Assembly: GCF_900496995.4 (NCBI RefSeq)
Contig: NC_044008.1
Span: forward strand, 7,511,276 to 7,575,275
Length of the DNA: 64,000 bases
DNA from: Aquila chrysaetos chrysaetos
Taxonomy: Eukaryota; Chordata; Aves; Accipitriformes; Accipitridae
Direction of reading: 5' to 3'
Shown: positions 22,300 through 34,610 of the stretch, one piece after another
Numbering within the stretch: the first letter of the stretch is position 1
How the letters are laid out: each line of letters opens with the position of its first letter
Made by a program: the position numbers and the translations under genes
The notes under the pieces: model-generated
The model's database searches: none
Told to the model about the DNA's origin: nothing
What the model saw: the letters and a program-made list of their open reading frames with translations, nothing else

Positions 22300-25200
22300 C
22301 CCTGGTCACCCACTTCTCCCACTTCAAAGGAGGACGGAGAAAAACTCGCAAGTGGGGGAGAGCAGCTCTTCCTAGCAGCCTGCAACCGTGTTTCAAAATA
22401 CACCTGGTGAGCAAGGCAAAAATAAAAAGCTTCCCACCGTTTACCCTCTAGAACTGGCTGAGGCAGCTTTGGGCTTCTCCAGCTGTTTGGCAGATGGCTC
22501 AGGGACTGACCCTCTCCTCACATACAAACTGCTGTGGAGCTTCTCCTGAGGATCCCCAGGGGCCCCGCACCACTCGCAGTCCAAAATAGCCTCTTCCTAT
22601 TTCAGTATTCTCCTTTTCCCACATCTGATCTCACTGGGGATAATAGAGTCAGGAATGGGCATGGGATGCTTCAAAACCTTTGTTAGAATATGAATATCAT
22701 GGAGACATGGTCCCAGTTAAATCTCTCCCTAGCTGTGATGGTTACTAAAAGTTTGACAGCATGTCCTGGCTGGTTCCTTTAACCTCATCCTCCGTCTGTC
22801 TGTCTGTCTCCACCTGCCTCTCCAGTCCGCTACAAGGACTAGGGGCCCTTGGGAGCAGAAGGTGCCTTTTTGTTCCGTGTTTGTTCTGTGCCTGGTACAG
22901 GGGGGTCCTCGTGCATGACTGGTGTTTGAAATAATGTGCAAAATAATGAATCATCAGTTAAATAATGCTGAGCCAACTTCATGACAGCGAGACAAGGCTT
23001 CTTCTGTGACAAGTGTCTCCCTCTGGAATAGTTTCATCAGATTCAGCTGTGTGCTGAAGAGTTTAACAAAGGTAATACTCATATTTCATGATGGCATGGT
23101 CCTACAATGTATTCCATCATAGCTTTACGCAAGAACAAGCAAAGTTGGTTCTTGCTAAAACAGAAACAGATTTTGATTTTTTTTTTCCTAGCACAAACTC
23201 CAGAATGACAGATAGAGCTTTTCTAACATTTTTTTTATAATCTGTTTCTTGAAGATCAACAAATTGCTTCCAACTTTCAGGAAAAAAGCTTAAAAGACAA
23301 TCCTGAAAAGAATTTATTGAAGAAAATATCCTCAAGAAATCCCAACAGACCAACAAGCTCAATATTTTTTTAATGTTAACCATCAGGAAAAAATGCTTTT
23401 TCTTTGGAAACTGGAGGGACAAAACTGTGGTAGTGAAGGTTTCAGAGCCTCATTCTGTAGCTTTTAGATACATAAATAAGAAGTAAGGAGAAAACCAAAG
23501 AATTGAGGCTGCTGTTGACTTCACACAAAGCTGGGGCAGTGCTGGAGGCATTTTGTGCAATCCAGTGTACATGACATACGAACCTCAGGTTTCTGTTTAG
23601 AAACGGTGCTTCAAGATGTTGGCAAAGACATGGGGTTCATGTGAAGAAAGAGAGAAGTGCTGCAGGTGATGGGAGAAACGTTCAGCCCATCCAAAGTGGT
23701 CTCTCCACGGTCTCTCCAAGTGGTACGACTGGTGTCAGAGCCTGGCGGCTTCAGCGACATGAATCTCGTTTTGGGTGTGGGCAGCAACACACAGGTATGT
23801 TATTACTCCAGCACTGCTGCTGGGGAGGTAGAGCCCCAAGAAGCTGATGAGACGTTTGTAACCGTAGGTTGGTTGGGTTTGTCCTGGGAACTAAATTCTT
23901 AGCTTGTGTGAAACACAATTGCTATTTCTTCTGTATACACACACGAGATTGATATCTTCTAGGTAGAAGAGGCTCATACTTAAGCTTCATCTCTGTTTAC
24001 TGTGCGTTGCAAGTGAGTAATGGTCAACTGTCCTCGAATAACTTTGGAAATATCTAATCTAAGCTGTGATCTGTTCTGCTATTCCTCACATTTCAGTTAG
24101 CCACCACGTAGAAGCTGGGAAGGAGGACAGGGTGAGAAAGGGAGGGACACGGGCAGCTCACACCCAAAACATGGATGTGTCTTTCCTTAATGCTACTACT
24201 AATAGTCTAAATTAAAGTGATTATATTTGGCGAGAGTGAATCAGTGAGCCATCTCAGAAAACACAACAGCATTTGCTGGCGTACACTGGCTCTGGGTGAT
24301 GCTCTCCGACTCTCTTTTTGGTGGTGATTACCAGAGTGTGGAAGCAAGTAATTAATGTTCTTTGGAATTTCTCTATCATCCTGTACAGCGGTCGTGTCGG
24401 TGTTTTGAGGATACAGCGGGAGTCTATGGAGCTGACTTCAGAGCTGAATGAGATGAAAGGACGGCTTGGCCAAAACTCTGGAGCAGACACAGTAGGTATG
24501 CAAGTCTTCACATAAAAATAAAAATATGTCTCACCTGAAAGTGCCTGATTTCCTTGTTCTCTTCCATTTATGTTTGCTGGTGCTGTGCCCAGTGCTGTTG
24601 TAAGGTCTCAGGGTGGCCTATCTTCTCCCGTGCCCTCTGTGAGACATCCCCAGCTGAGACCTCTCCCTGTCAGGAGGCTCTCCGGAGATTCATCAGTGTG
24701 CAACCGTTCCTTCCCATCCCGACAAGCTGGTCGCTCGGGCTATTTGCTGTTTGAGTTCATTAGCAACTTTCAGATCAGTATTTTAGTAAAGAATTAGAAC
24801 CGCCTGCATTCAGATCATAGTGATTAACGTGATTTTGCTCTTAAATTTCTCTCCACAGAAGCACGGTCAATTTTCTTCTCTCTTCCTTCGTTTCTGAGGT
24901 AGTGCAAAGTAGCAGGAGCGTCTGAATCCGTTCCAGGAGTCCTTTCTCTTCCAGCTCTGGCTAACAAGGAATTAGTGACATGAAGTAAGGATTTAGAAAC
25001 CCTCCCTGGAGACTGCATCCTTCAGATCTCTGTTTGCTGTTTCTCTGCAGGGATCCACTGGCTGATCTGAGACGTTCTTCAGTGCAGCGTGAATACTTTT
25101 GTGCTGTGAACTCAGCGTGGGTCTGACGAGTGCTGTAGCCAAAACCAGCTAATCAGAGGAGCACCAATAGAGCCAATTACTGCTCAGGCTGCGCTTTCAG

Positions 25201-26390
25201 CCACTCATGCATGTGCCACAGTTATTCATTCACTTCCTCCGCTTAGATAGTCTTGTAGACTTTGAGACAGGGTTGTGGTTTTCCCAGGCAGGAGCTCTTC
25301 CTTTTCTTCCACACATCTTTACAGATATTTAAACCAAAGGTTTCTCCCTCAGGGCTGTGTCATTTTCTTTGCTGTTTCTCTGGTGATGCGGGTGATTTAA
25401 GCCTTTTAATAAAACATAGCTCTGCTCTGTCTCTCTCTTTGCCTTTAAAGTATTGACAGAGTTGAGCGTTAGTCCAGGTATCAAAGAAGAGAGCACGGTA
25501 CTCCGAGTCTGGCTGCCTTTCTGATGGGTGTAGGTGATCTGAAACCTCAGCCCAGCTGTCTTTTATTTATATATCCGCAGTGATTCCTTTGTAGTCCAGG
25601 GTACAAAATATCAAACCCAGATTTCTTTCCCCCTGCCCACCCCTCTTTAAACTGGGTGACCTACAAAGATGAATATTTGGCTGTGTTAGTGTCCCCGCAG
25701 GAAGAGATGTTTTCGTTAGCTTCTTCTGTCTATGCTTCTCTAACTTGAGTCATTCTTCTCATAGTTTGACATTTGGTCCATCATATTTAACTGTTTTTGT
25801 ACCAATGTCTGGGCTGGGTGATTCCTATTAAAAAAAAAAAAAAATCATATTCCCTGGCCAAAGTTCTCTGTAGTTCTTTATGTTTCTTCCTTTCAAAGAG
25901 TAATCACGACCATGAAGAAACAGGATCTGTCTTTGGGGATCAGCCGGGAATACACCGCTGTCTCAAAGAGTTTGAAAAGATTTACTTTATGCACAGCAGT
26001 AAAAAGGCTTTCTGTAATACCGTTTAGAATTTGAATGGAAAAATGAGTCGAAGGATCAAAGAGTTGGTATGGATGGAGATCTTCACCTACACCTTCATTG
26101 TAACTTTCTGCCCTTTCTTGGCCCCTTCAGTCTTCACCCTTCCCCACTGTCCATCTTCCCCACCCTGCCCTTACTGTAGCCACACGGTCCTGCTCTCCTC
26201 TCTCTCTGCCCCAATCTCTGACAAGTGTCACCAATTTAAATGCAGTTTCCTTTGGATAGAGACCTCTGTCTGTGTCCTCCTACCCAAACTCCCATCTCAG
26301 CCTGGCTCCCTGACATCTGGGGACATCTGGCCCTCATCTCAGACCCGTCGTGGCTGAAGGGGAACTGTCACTCTCATTCCAAGTGACCCC
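22300..26390. other. Intergenic DNA upstream of CCDC3
   Basis: No exon, RNA gene or recent repeat was recognised. A short CTGT microsatellite lies near 22795-22808, and there are poly-T and poly-A runs near 23178 and 25830. The open frames are short and without family resemblance. Confidence 0.5.
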
Positions 26391-26399
26391 TTCTCCCTT

Positions 26400-26885
26400 T
26401 CTCAATCAGTGACACTATCACCTCCTCTTATCTATCACTTGGGCTCACAACCTGGATGTCATCTTCACCTCAGACTTTCCTCTCTCTTCTCAAGGTTGTT
26501 TAGACACTTTTCCTGTAGCTTCTCCCAGACATGCCTTTCCTACCATTCACACAACAAAGATGCCGTGCAGGCTCTTTCTTCTCTTGTCTTGAGTCCTGCA
26601 GCATCTTTTCCTGGGCAGACCCAACCTTGGCCCACCACTATCTACCCAACCTGTTGCTATACGCACTCTTTTTCTAGCTCATCGCTACTGATCACGTTCA
26701 CCACCCATCTTTTCCCAGGACTCCCTTGGCTACCCACATCCGCCCCTTGCTTCATGCCAGGCTCTTACAGAAGAGCTTTGAGGCAAGGACCTCCTCAGCT
26801 CTGCATTTCTGCAGCATCTGGTTCGTAAGCCATGACTGCAGGTCCAAGAATAAGAATAGCAACAACGTGCAAGCTGATTCCAGCC
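26400..26885 (+). repeat. Ancient LINE remnant (CR1/L3-like 3' end)
   Basis: The stretch CACAACCTGGATGTCATCTTCACCTC resembles the RT-end block encoding NLGVIFDS in old CR1/L3-type LINEs. It is followed by a degraded SRLDYC-like block near 26575-26605. The end reads AGCTTTGAGGCAAGGAC, then CTGCATTTCTGCAGCATCTGG, CATGACTGCAGG and an AATAAGAATAGC tail. This is the order seen in the 3' UTR of old sauropsid LINEs (CTTTGGGGCAGGGAC ... GTACAGCGCCT ... AATAATAAT). The copy is heavily decayed and its boundaries are approximate. Confidence 0.5.
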
Positions 26886-27114
26886 CAAGTCAGCGGAGGC
26901 CAGAAGTTGCTGCGCTCAGAAGTCTGTTCATAAATCAATGTGAAATGCGCTGTCTGAGCATAGCTCCCAGTAGACACGGATCTGCATAACACATACCACT
27001 GACACAACTGGCGATGGGAAAAATATCAAAACATATCATTCCCACAGCTGTGGAGGAATGAATAAAGATGTCTAATTCCCCTGTCCCTGGGGTGAACCCT
27101 GGTCCAGGTAAATG

Positions 27115-27480
27115 CACTTCTTATAAATCAGAGGTTTTAAAAGCGGAGGGACTGTTAGGAAAGTCTAATCTGAGCACACTGAGCTAGAAGATGATACCCA
27201 GGGACTCCTGTGTCAAGATCATAACTGAATTTAAAAGAAGAAAGTGGGAGAAAGACATCCAACCCTCACTTTAAAATCTCAGGTGGTGGAGAAGCAAGTT
27301 CATCCCTTGGTGAGTTGTTCCAATGCTAAAATCTTGTGCTTTTTCCCATTCTTGATTTGCCTGGCTTCAGCTTCCAGCCATGTAGCACTGTTGTCCGCTA
27401 TGTGAGAATGGAACCCTCATATTAAAAATCCTCACCCAGTTTCGGCATTTATAATCCAACAATCAAGCATTCCCTTGAAT
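27115..27480 (-). repeat. Ancient CR1 remnant, minus strand
   Basis: The string TCTCAGGTGGTGGAGAAGC, CATCCCTTGGTGAGTTGTTCCAATG, TTGATTTGCCTGGCTTCAGC and TTCCAGCCATGTAGCACTGTTG follows the 3' UTR of old amniote CR1 copies read in reverse (GGTGGAGAATCCACCACATCCCTTGGTAA..., GTCTGAATTTGTCTAGCTTCAACTTCCAGCCATTGGATC). It is degenerate and its end points are approximate. Confidence 0.5.
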
Positions 27481-29794
27481 AAATTGAATACAGTTTCTTG
27501 TACTCGGTGGCAGGATGACCAGACTATCAGTCATTGTTGTAACTTGATTGCCCCAGATTTTCAACATCCTTTTCTCCTGCAGAGACCCTAGATGAGCTCT
27601 GGATTGTAGAGAAAGGTCTCCAAAGAGCCAGGGAGAGGGCAGCACCACTACTCCTATTTGGTTTTCTGCTCCTTCATCCAAGAACCACATTTATTCTGCT
27701 GGCCAGTGTTACATAGGTATAGAGCAATTTCCATTGGTCACTCCTGAAGAAAAACTGCATTGGTGAAGTAAAATTTGCACTTCAATCCTAGTTCAGTCAA
27801 GTGAAGGCAATTCTGGCCTGGTTTGGGGTCAGACCAATCATCCCTCCAGCACCCAGTCACTCACACTGGGTCTCTTCAGCTGCAGGATCACAGGGGAGTG
27901 ATGAAGAAAGTGATGTTGTACATGCCTAAGTCCTAATGCAGCAGTGATATTGTAGGACTTTGGCTTCTTGTCTGGAGATAAGAAGATGGAGATGTGAAAT
28001 GTTTTTCCTTTGCTTTGATAGCTCAAGTTTTCTGGATTTATATCCTGTCACTCCTAGGTTTTCAAGGAGTTGAATCTGGTTTAATTTTTGAATCACAGCT
28101 GGAGGTAACATGTTTGACACCGTCTTCTTCTAAAGTGAATTTAGTGCTGCTAAATGGTAACAGATTACCAGGGCTGACTTCTCCCTGTGCCCCTGGCAGA
28201 GGAGCAGCAGGACAAACCTGAGCTGGGGAAGGGGTTGCCTTTCAAAAGGGCCAAGGTGCTCTCAAACCAAAGCCTGCTCTGTCTTTGCTGAATCCAGAGA
28301 TGATGTGCAGGTAGGTCCAGCAGAGGCAGGTCATCAGAGACAACGTCTCTCCCTGGGCAGCCTTCCAGTCTGCAGGAACCACCTTACCTTTCCTTCATCA
28401 GTCAGAAACCAGCATCTGACCTCAGAGGATCTTGTGTAGAACCCATATGGCAATGAGAATCATGACTCTCATGCTATTACTGACTGAGCAGGAACAGGCA
28501 TGTGTGTCCAGGAGGTTGCATGGCCGTGACTTGGGATGGTCCCATGCAGACCAACCTTTCTTCTTGCAGTTTGCCTAGATAAAACAAAAAGGGGAGAAAG
28601 GCATCTTATAATGAGAGACCTCGGCACCACATATAGTTAATGCAATTGAACTCACACTCTGCTCAGTTTTCACAACTGGGTTCTTACTCTGATGAGTTAA
28701 TTCCCTTTGATGTCCCTTCTGTCCCTCCCTTGCTTTCGCTGAGCCTAAAATAACCCAACTGTCCATCTTGCTTATGGAATTACTGAACTTTTAAGAGAAC
28801 ACAAAGTGCTGTCACATGAGGATTTGGGATTAAACCTCTCTTGTTTATGTTAAACATAACATCTTAATTCTTCCACTGCTGGAGGGCATATGAGTCTCCA
28901 CAACCCCAAAGAAACCTGCTTTCAAGCCCTATAGCAAAGGTCATTGTGATTTGTTTCTCATTACAAATGTTCTTTCCGGTAAAGCTGTCTCATGGTATAT
29001 GACAGTTCTCTTACAAAACGCCTTTATGCAATTTAAAGCATTTTTACTTAAATATTTTCCATTGTAAGACAACATATGCTTATTTTTCAGCACATTTCTC
29101 TTCTCTCAAACTGCACTAATCGGTGGAGTAACTGACTTTTTTCCAGGGATGTGGTAAGGAATGTAACTGCCTGCCATGTTTCATCCAACAGCCGAGGAGC
29201 TCTGGATCTGGTGGGGGGATCCCACTGAAGCTGGCAGCTCCCTGAACTGGGTTTAACTCCAGCATCCTGGCTCTGGGAGTACCCATTCTGTACAGATGTG
29301 TGTGCACATCTGGAGGGGTAGACCTGTGGGGAAGGGGGGGCAAGGCAGCACAGTTTACTGAGTAGTAGATTACTGTAGACTACTACCGGGGTGAGAAACG
29401 CTCCTGCAACCCATGAAGTCCCACAGATGAAGGGAATAGGAAATAACATGAGGGATGAGGCAGACAAGAGGCGATGCAGACCCCAAGAGAAAACCAGAGA
29501 CAGCAGGGGAAAGGCAGAGGAATTCGGAGGAAAGGCAAGGAAAGACTCAGGACAGGAGAGAAGGGGCAGTGCGGGAAGTAACGGCTCAAGGAAAATTTTA
29601 GGCAAAGAAGGAATGAAGGAAGGAATTAATGTTTGGAATTTAACTTACTGAACATCATATTGAAAAACTGTTGTGAGCGCTGCTTGCAGGTGTCCGGTAT
29701 AAACACCATCAGAGACACCTGCATTTCCCCACAGGAGCTTTCAGCCCTTCTGTAAAACCACTCAGCAGTGTCACACTGGCCAGCTTGCGTTGCC

Positions 29795-29835
29795 GAAAGT
29801 CCTGCAGAAAGTCCTGCAGAAAGTCCTGCAGAAAG
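29795..29835. repeat. Tandem repeat, 12-base unit x3
   Basis: Three identical copies of GAAAGTCCTGCA lie at 29795-29806, 29807-29818 and 29819-29830, followed by a partial GAAAG. The perfect identity suggests a recent expansion. Confidence 0.95.
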
Positions 29836-32549
29836 CTGAGCTTAGCTTGAGTGTCATGCCCTGCCTCTTGGCTGGTCCCCGTGCTCCTGACCTGCCTGCA
29901 GCCAGAGATCTGCGCTCCTTCATCTGCCCGCCTTCGCAATGTGACCCCACCATCACCATCGTTTGATGGGCATCAAACCATCTAGACAAACCTCACAAAG
30001 TGGCTCAATGCCCTGCTCCATTAGTGTATGAGCTCTGTATTTTTCTGTGTCTTGAGTAGGTCTTGTTCTTTGGTATGCTTTTGGATAGGGCTTTCCAGGT
30101 CTTTGACAGACATAGTGTTCACAGAGCAGCTGACGTGAAAGCACATCCCCCCTCCCATTGTGCAGGAGGTTTATTTGGATTTTAAAAATTGCCCTCAGGA
30201 AAGGATAAAAAACCTACGCTTAACCCAGTGAGTTAACCCAAGCACGTGTCCAAGGTAATGAAATGGGCTCTGATCCAGCTCCCCCACCAGAGATTGCTCC
30301 CTCCTCTCATGGGAATCAGCTGTCTCGTTGCTGAGCAAAACTGTCCTCCTGACTCAGGGGAATTTCTTCCCCCAGGAGCTGTGTTAGCAATGCCACCGAC
30401 ATTCATCGGGGACTCACTTGGATGCCAGCTGCTGATGGTGTTGGTCATCACGTCCTGCTCCCGAACTCCTTGGCAATGAGATGCTCCCGCACGCCATTGG
30501 CATTACAAAGGAGAAAACGCCTCTACTTCTGAACCTGCCTTGGCTAAGTGAAATGCATCCATGCAACTCGCTGATAACCTGTTGGGAGAGGCTGACTGCT
30601 ATGCTGCTGCGCAGTAGATCGATGCATTTGCACACAGGAGAGCAGCCAGCGCAAGGTTTTATGTCAAGGCCAGGACAGCTGTTCCCTGGCCACCACTTCA
30701 AGGGTGGATGACACATGTACAAGGCAGGTGGTGTTGGAGCCAGCGAAAGCTACAAAATCCAGCAGCAGCAGCAGCCTAAGCAAATGATTTGCTGGATTAT
30801 ATTGCCTGTCAGCAAAGCTGCCTGGCTCCTCCTTGGACTGCATTAACTGTTCGGGCTGAAACATTACGTTTTGCATGTTTATCTTGGGGAGATTTATGTG
30901 GAAAATGTTTCAATGGTCTCTTCATCAGGGAAGGCTAAAGAGCAATGTCTTGTTTTGCTTGTGTTGAAGACTGTGTTCCTATGAGTAGAGGCAAGACCTT
31001 CACATCTGGCTGAAAGGTAGGGATGGAGAAGGGGATTGACTGGAAGGATAAGATTTGGGGACCAAAAAGCCAAGCCTGGTAGGTCACATCTTCTCACTAC
31101 ATAAGGGTTGTGAAGTCACATCCATTAACGTGTTTGTGGCACTCAGGTAATGTGGAGACAAGCATCACAGGAAAGCCCATATACATGTTAATAGTTCTGT
31201 CTCTCAAGTTGTGCCTCTCAAATCCTTCATGATTCAAGGACAGGGGATTTCAGGACATTTGCACACTGAGCAGTGAAGATAAAACATAACCGCTCTCTGG
31301 AAGGGCACAGTCCAAACTGCCGCTCAGGGTTCACCATCCTGAACAAAGGCTTAGGAGACAGCAGACGTTCTTGTGTTACTGAAGATTTACCATTACTCAT
31401 TTGCATCTGTGAACGTGTAGCACTTGATGGGATACCAGGAAAGACGTTCTGTGCTGTTCCCATCTCCAATGCAATAGTTAGAGAAGAACTGCCTTCTGCA
31501 GATACCCTGCTAAAAACCCTGCTGTGCAGAGGCTTGCTGGAGCTGGGCACAGGCACAGCCTGAGGTCTTGCAGGAGACTGAAACACTTAGGAGGGACTTT
31601 CACAATGTAAACGGCCAAAAGAAGTTGTCCTCACTACTTGGAGGGCCATCCCATTCCAGGAGTTACTGGGAATGAGAGTACAAAGTCACTTGCAGCCCCT
31701 CCATCCTCTTGCTGTGAGTTCGCTGCTGAGGTTCAGCTCCGAGCCTTGTCTGCTGCACAGGTGATAACATAACCATAAGGGAAGAAAAATATCTCTTTCA
31801 CAGAGATGTATGTTAACCTCCAGTTCTGATTAAATATATCCCAGCTGCTAGGAACAGCTGTGAAAGATTTTTTTTCTTTGCCTTTTTCAAGTGTGATGCA
31901 TTCCTCCTCTTCACTGTCCCCTCATGAAGGGGGGAAGAAGAGCGTCGGATAAAAGCCTTGCTCTAGGGCAAGAAAAAATCCAAACTGCAGCTTTGCATAA
32001 ATCTGTCACTTTGATTCCCCTGAGAACAACTGCAAACTTGAAAAATGGCATAGTAAAGCAGGCACAGGTGTTAACTCCTCTTTTTTTAATTGGTAAAAAA
32101 AACATGGAGAAAAAGTTGCTGTGAATGGCCCCCAGAACATGATTTCTTTCATTCAGCTTTATGCTTCATTAGCTCTTCCAGGACAATCTCTGTGTCAATA
32201 AAGTCTTATTTCTAAACCAGAAAGGAAACAGGCAAACTGTCCTGTTTCAATATCTGCTGCAAAATCCACATTAACCACCCTTTGTTGCTTCTGCTGTTTT
32301 ATTCTCTCCCTGGAACGATTTGTGAGGGGGGTTTTGCGCTCTCTCTCACTTTTAAATGCTGATGCATCAAAGATTGGCTGGGTTTGGCTCGGGGGTGGGA
32401 GGGCAGCCTCTGAGGAGGCTCAGTGATGTCTTTCACCCCAGGGTCAGCTTTGTATCCTGCTTCAAATTTGGCTCTTTTACTTGAAACAAAGAAACCCTGT
32501 TGTCACAAACGCTTCTCCTCTCCTCAATCCGGGCACTTTCATCCCCAAA

Positions 32550-32850
32550 CCCTTCAGCAACAAGTGGCCAGATTTCGCTCCGGCGAGCGGAGGCGGCCAC
32601 GGGGGCCGAGTTCGTCTTTGCTGGGGCCCGAGGCGGCGATGCCCTGGTTGTACCCCGGGAGGACTTGACAGCACTGAGGAAGCCTGGAGGCAAGGGCTGC
32701 CCCGAGATGGGTGGAAGGAAGGAGAACCAGCCACATCGGGGACGTGCGGCAGGGCCCCCCACGCTGGTGCGGATGGCACAGGTACCCCTTGCCCTGCCTG
32801 GGGCTCCTCTTGCCCCCCAGGTAGCCCACGCAGACCCTGGCTGGCTGCAG
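32550..32850. promoter_or_regulatory. Isolated GC/CpG-rich patch between the genes
   Basis: CpG and GC content rise sharply here (for example CTCCGGCGAGCGGAGGCGGC, GGCCCGAGGCGGCG and ACGTGCGGCAGGG) in otherwise AT-rich intergenic DNA. No recognised gene starts here. Open frames in both directions are shadows of GC-richness. It could be a distal regulatory CpG island or an unannotated noncoding RNA promoter. Confidence 0.4.
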
Positions 32851-34409
32851 CCCAGCTCCGCACCCCTACCTTTGTCCTTTAATCTCTCATGCTTTCATTA
32901 ATCAGGAGGGGTTTTCGTTAAGGCTCCGTTGTAAAGAAGGAAATTGCTTTTGCCACTGCAGTCCCAAGAGCTGTACGTTTCTCAGGCAATTAGACCTTTA
33001 TCAGGCTTTATGCTGCAGAGATAAGGTTTGCTGAATATGTGTTGACTGACGCAGACATATAGCTTAAATAATGCAAGTTAATTGCTTTGAAGTCCTTTTT
33101 TTCTTGTTTTGGGGCTGGTTTTTTATTTGTTTGTTTTAAGTCCTTGCCCAGCTCATTGGTGAAACTATATCTGCAGTAAATGAAGTGAAAATATTTAGGA
33201 CTGTGTTGGGTACCACTACTCACAGTGTCTAAGCCCGGCAAGCTGCTCTTTCCAGGTGTGATGGACTTGGTGACCACTTCTCTCCTGCGACTGTCTTGGG
33301 AGCACAACCTGATGGGGCTGGAGAGCCCACCAGATAGCTCACCACTTTCTCGCACTGAACCACGCCAGGACTCACGGTGCTGAGCCAGGAGACTCAGCTC
33401 TCACTCTAACATTGAGGGAAGCTGCCCACACCAGGACAGCTCTAATCCTACTCACTATAATCTGAGGGTATATGGAAAATGGTTTACCCACCGAGGTATT
33501 TTTGCATTTCAGTGCTGTGCTGCTTGTGTTGGGAGCCAAATTAATAATAAGGTTTGGCCAAGTTCTGCATAGGTTGAAACCTGACATTTGGCTCAGCTTC
33601 TGTCTGACAAAGAGCAAGATTTCAGCATCCGCATCAGCAGCTTTGCTTCTGGGTCTGTCATTCCCATTCCAGCAAACAAGCCATGGGTGGCTTGCCTCCA
33701 GATTAGGATACCTGTGGGTCTTGTGAGTTGTGGCGGGAGGGTTACATGGGGTTGGGTTTAAATAGATGAAAAGTCAGAATTCGTGAGATTTTTGCAGCCT
33801 ATGCAATTAATTTGTAATGACAGATCTAGCATGAATTCCACCACTGCAGTACATGGCTGTGCCTGGGGACATGCAGAAGTTCAAGCTAATGTATAGCTCT
33901 GCCCATTGTGTGGCAACTGATGGATCACACTGAATCATACCAAGAGTTGTGCTGGATTGTGCTTGGAGTTCCTCATTTCAATAATCTATCAACCCTCACT
34001 GAAATCAATGGGAGGCCGAAACTGATGCTTTTAATGTGAGTTGGGCTGACTGTTGAAACCCAACATTATTTGAGATCATCTCTCTTACATTCTCCCTCTG
34101 AAAGCCAAGAAATTTATTATGGACAAGTGCTAGCTTACGTAGATATGATGAATATATGCTATGATTTATACGCCACAGTTCAGATCAGAGTTCAGATCTC
34201 CCTTAAGCAAAAGATCCTTTTTTATCCAATATCCAGAAGTGCTAGGAGACAATTGGAGACCTTGGTTCTTAAAATCACTTCCCTCTTGGTTCACCTTTCC
34301 TTAAAGGCATTTGAGAAAGTGATGAGTCCTGCATGGACTGGAAATGGCAGAAGGTTTTCTGAAAGGCAACAGAAATGCACTGAAAGACAGCAAAACCAAG
34401 CTGGCCCTG

Positions 34410-34610
34410 CAGGTAGGGACTTGGACTCGGGACACCAGAGTGTAATTCCCTTTTCTGCCACTGGCTTCCTGTGACACTTTGGGTGAGTCACCGAAGGCCA
34501 AATACTTAAAAATATGAGTCTTAGTCCCATTGTATCCCAGATTCCCATTTGTAACTAGGGATAACACCATTTTCTTTGATCACAGTGGTGTGGTGAAGCA
34601 GAGGTCCTGG
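34410..34610 (+). repeat. CORE-SINE (MIR-like) remnant
   Basis: The order of blocks fits a decayed MIR-type SINE: GGGACTTGGACTCGGGACACC, TTCCCTTTTCTGCCACTGGC, TTCCTGTGACACTTTGGGTGAG, a TCAC word, CCCAGATTCCCATTTGTAAC and TAGGGATAACACCATTTTC. The family pattern is GGACTTGGACTC ... TCTGCCACT ... GTGACCTTGGGCAAGTCAC ... CCCATCTGTAAAATGGGGATAA. Family assignment is by remembered pattern. Confidence 0.6.

Larger units (their letters stand above)
26886..34409. other. Intergenic DNA, middle part
   Basis: Apart from the listed repeats and the GC-rich patch near 32550-32850, nothing gene-like was recognised. A purine-rich stretch runs from about 29400 to 29620. There are only short unassigned open frames. 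Confidence 0.5.

Noticed and set aside
21536..22414. Long minus-strand Pro/Leu/Ser-rich open frames above CCDC3
   Set aside because: They arise from the C/T-rich strand of a minisatellite that lacks stops. Two overlapping frames are open at once, and the true CCDC3 start has a signal peptide right after it.
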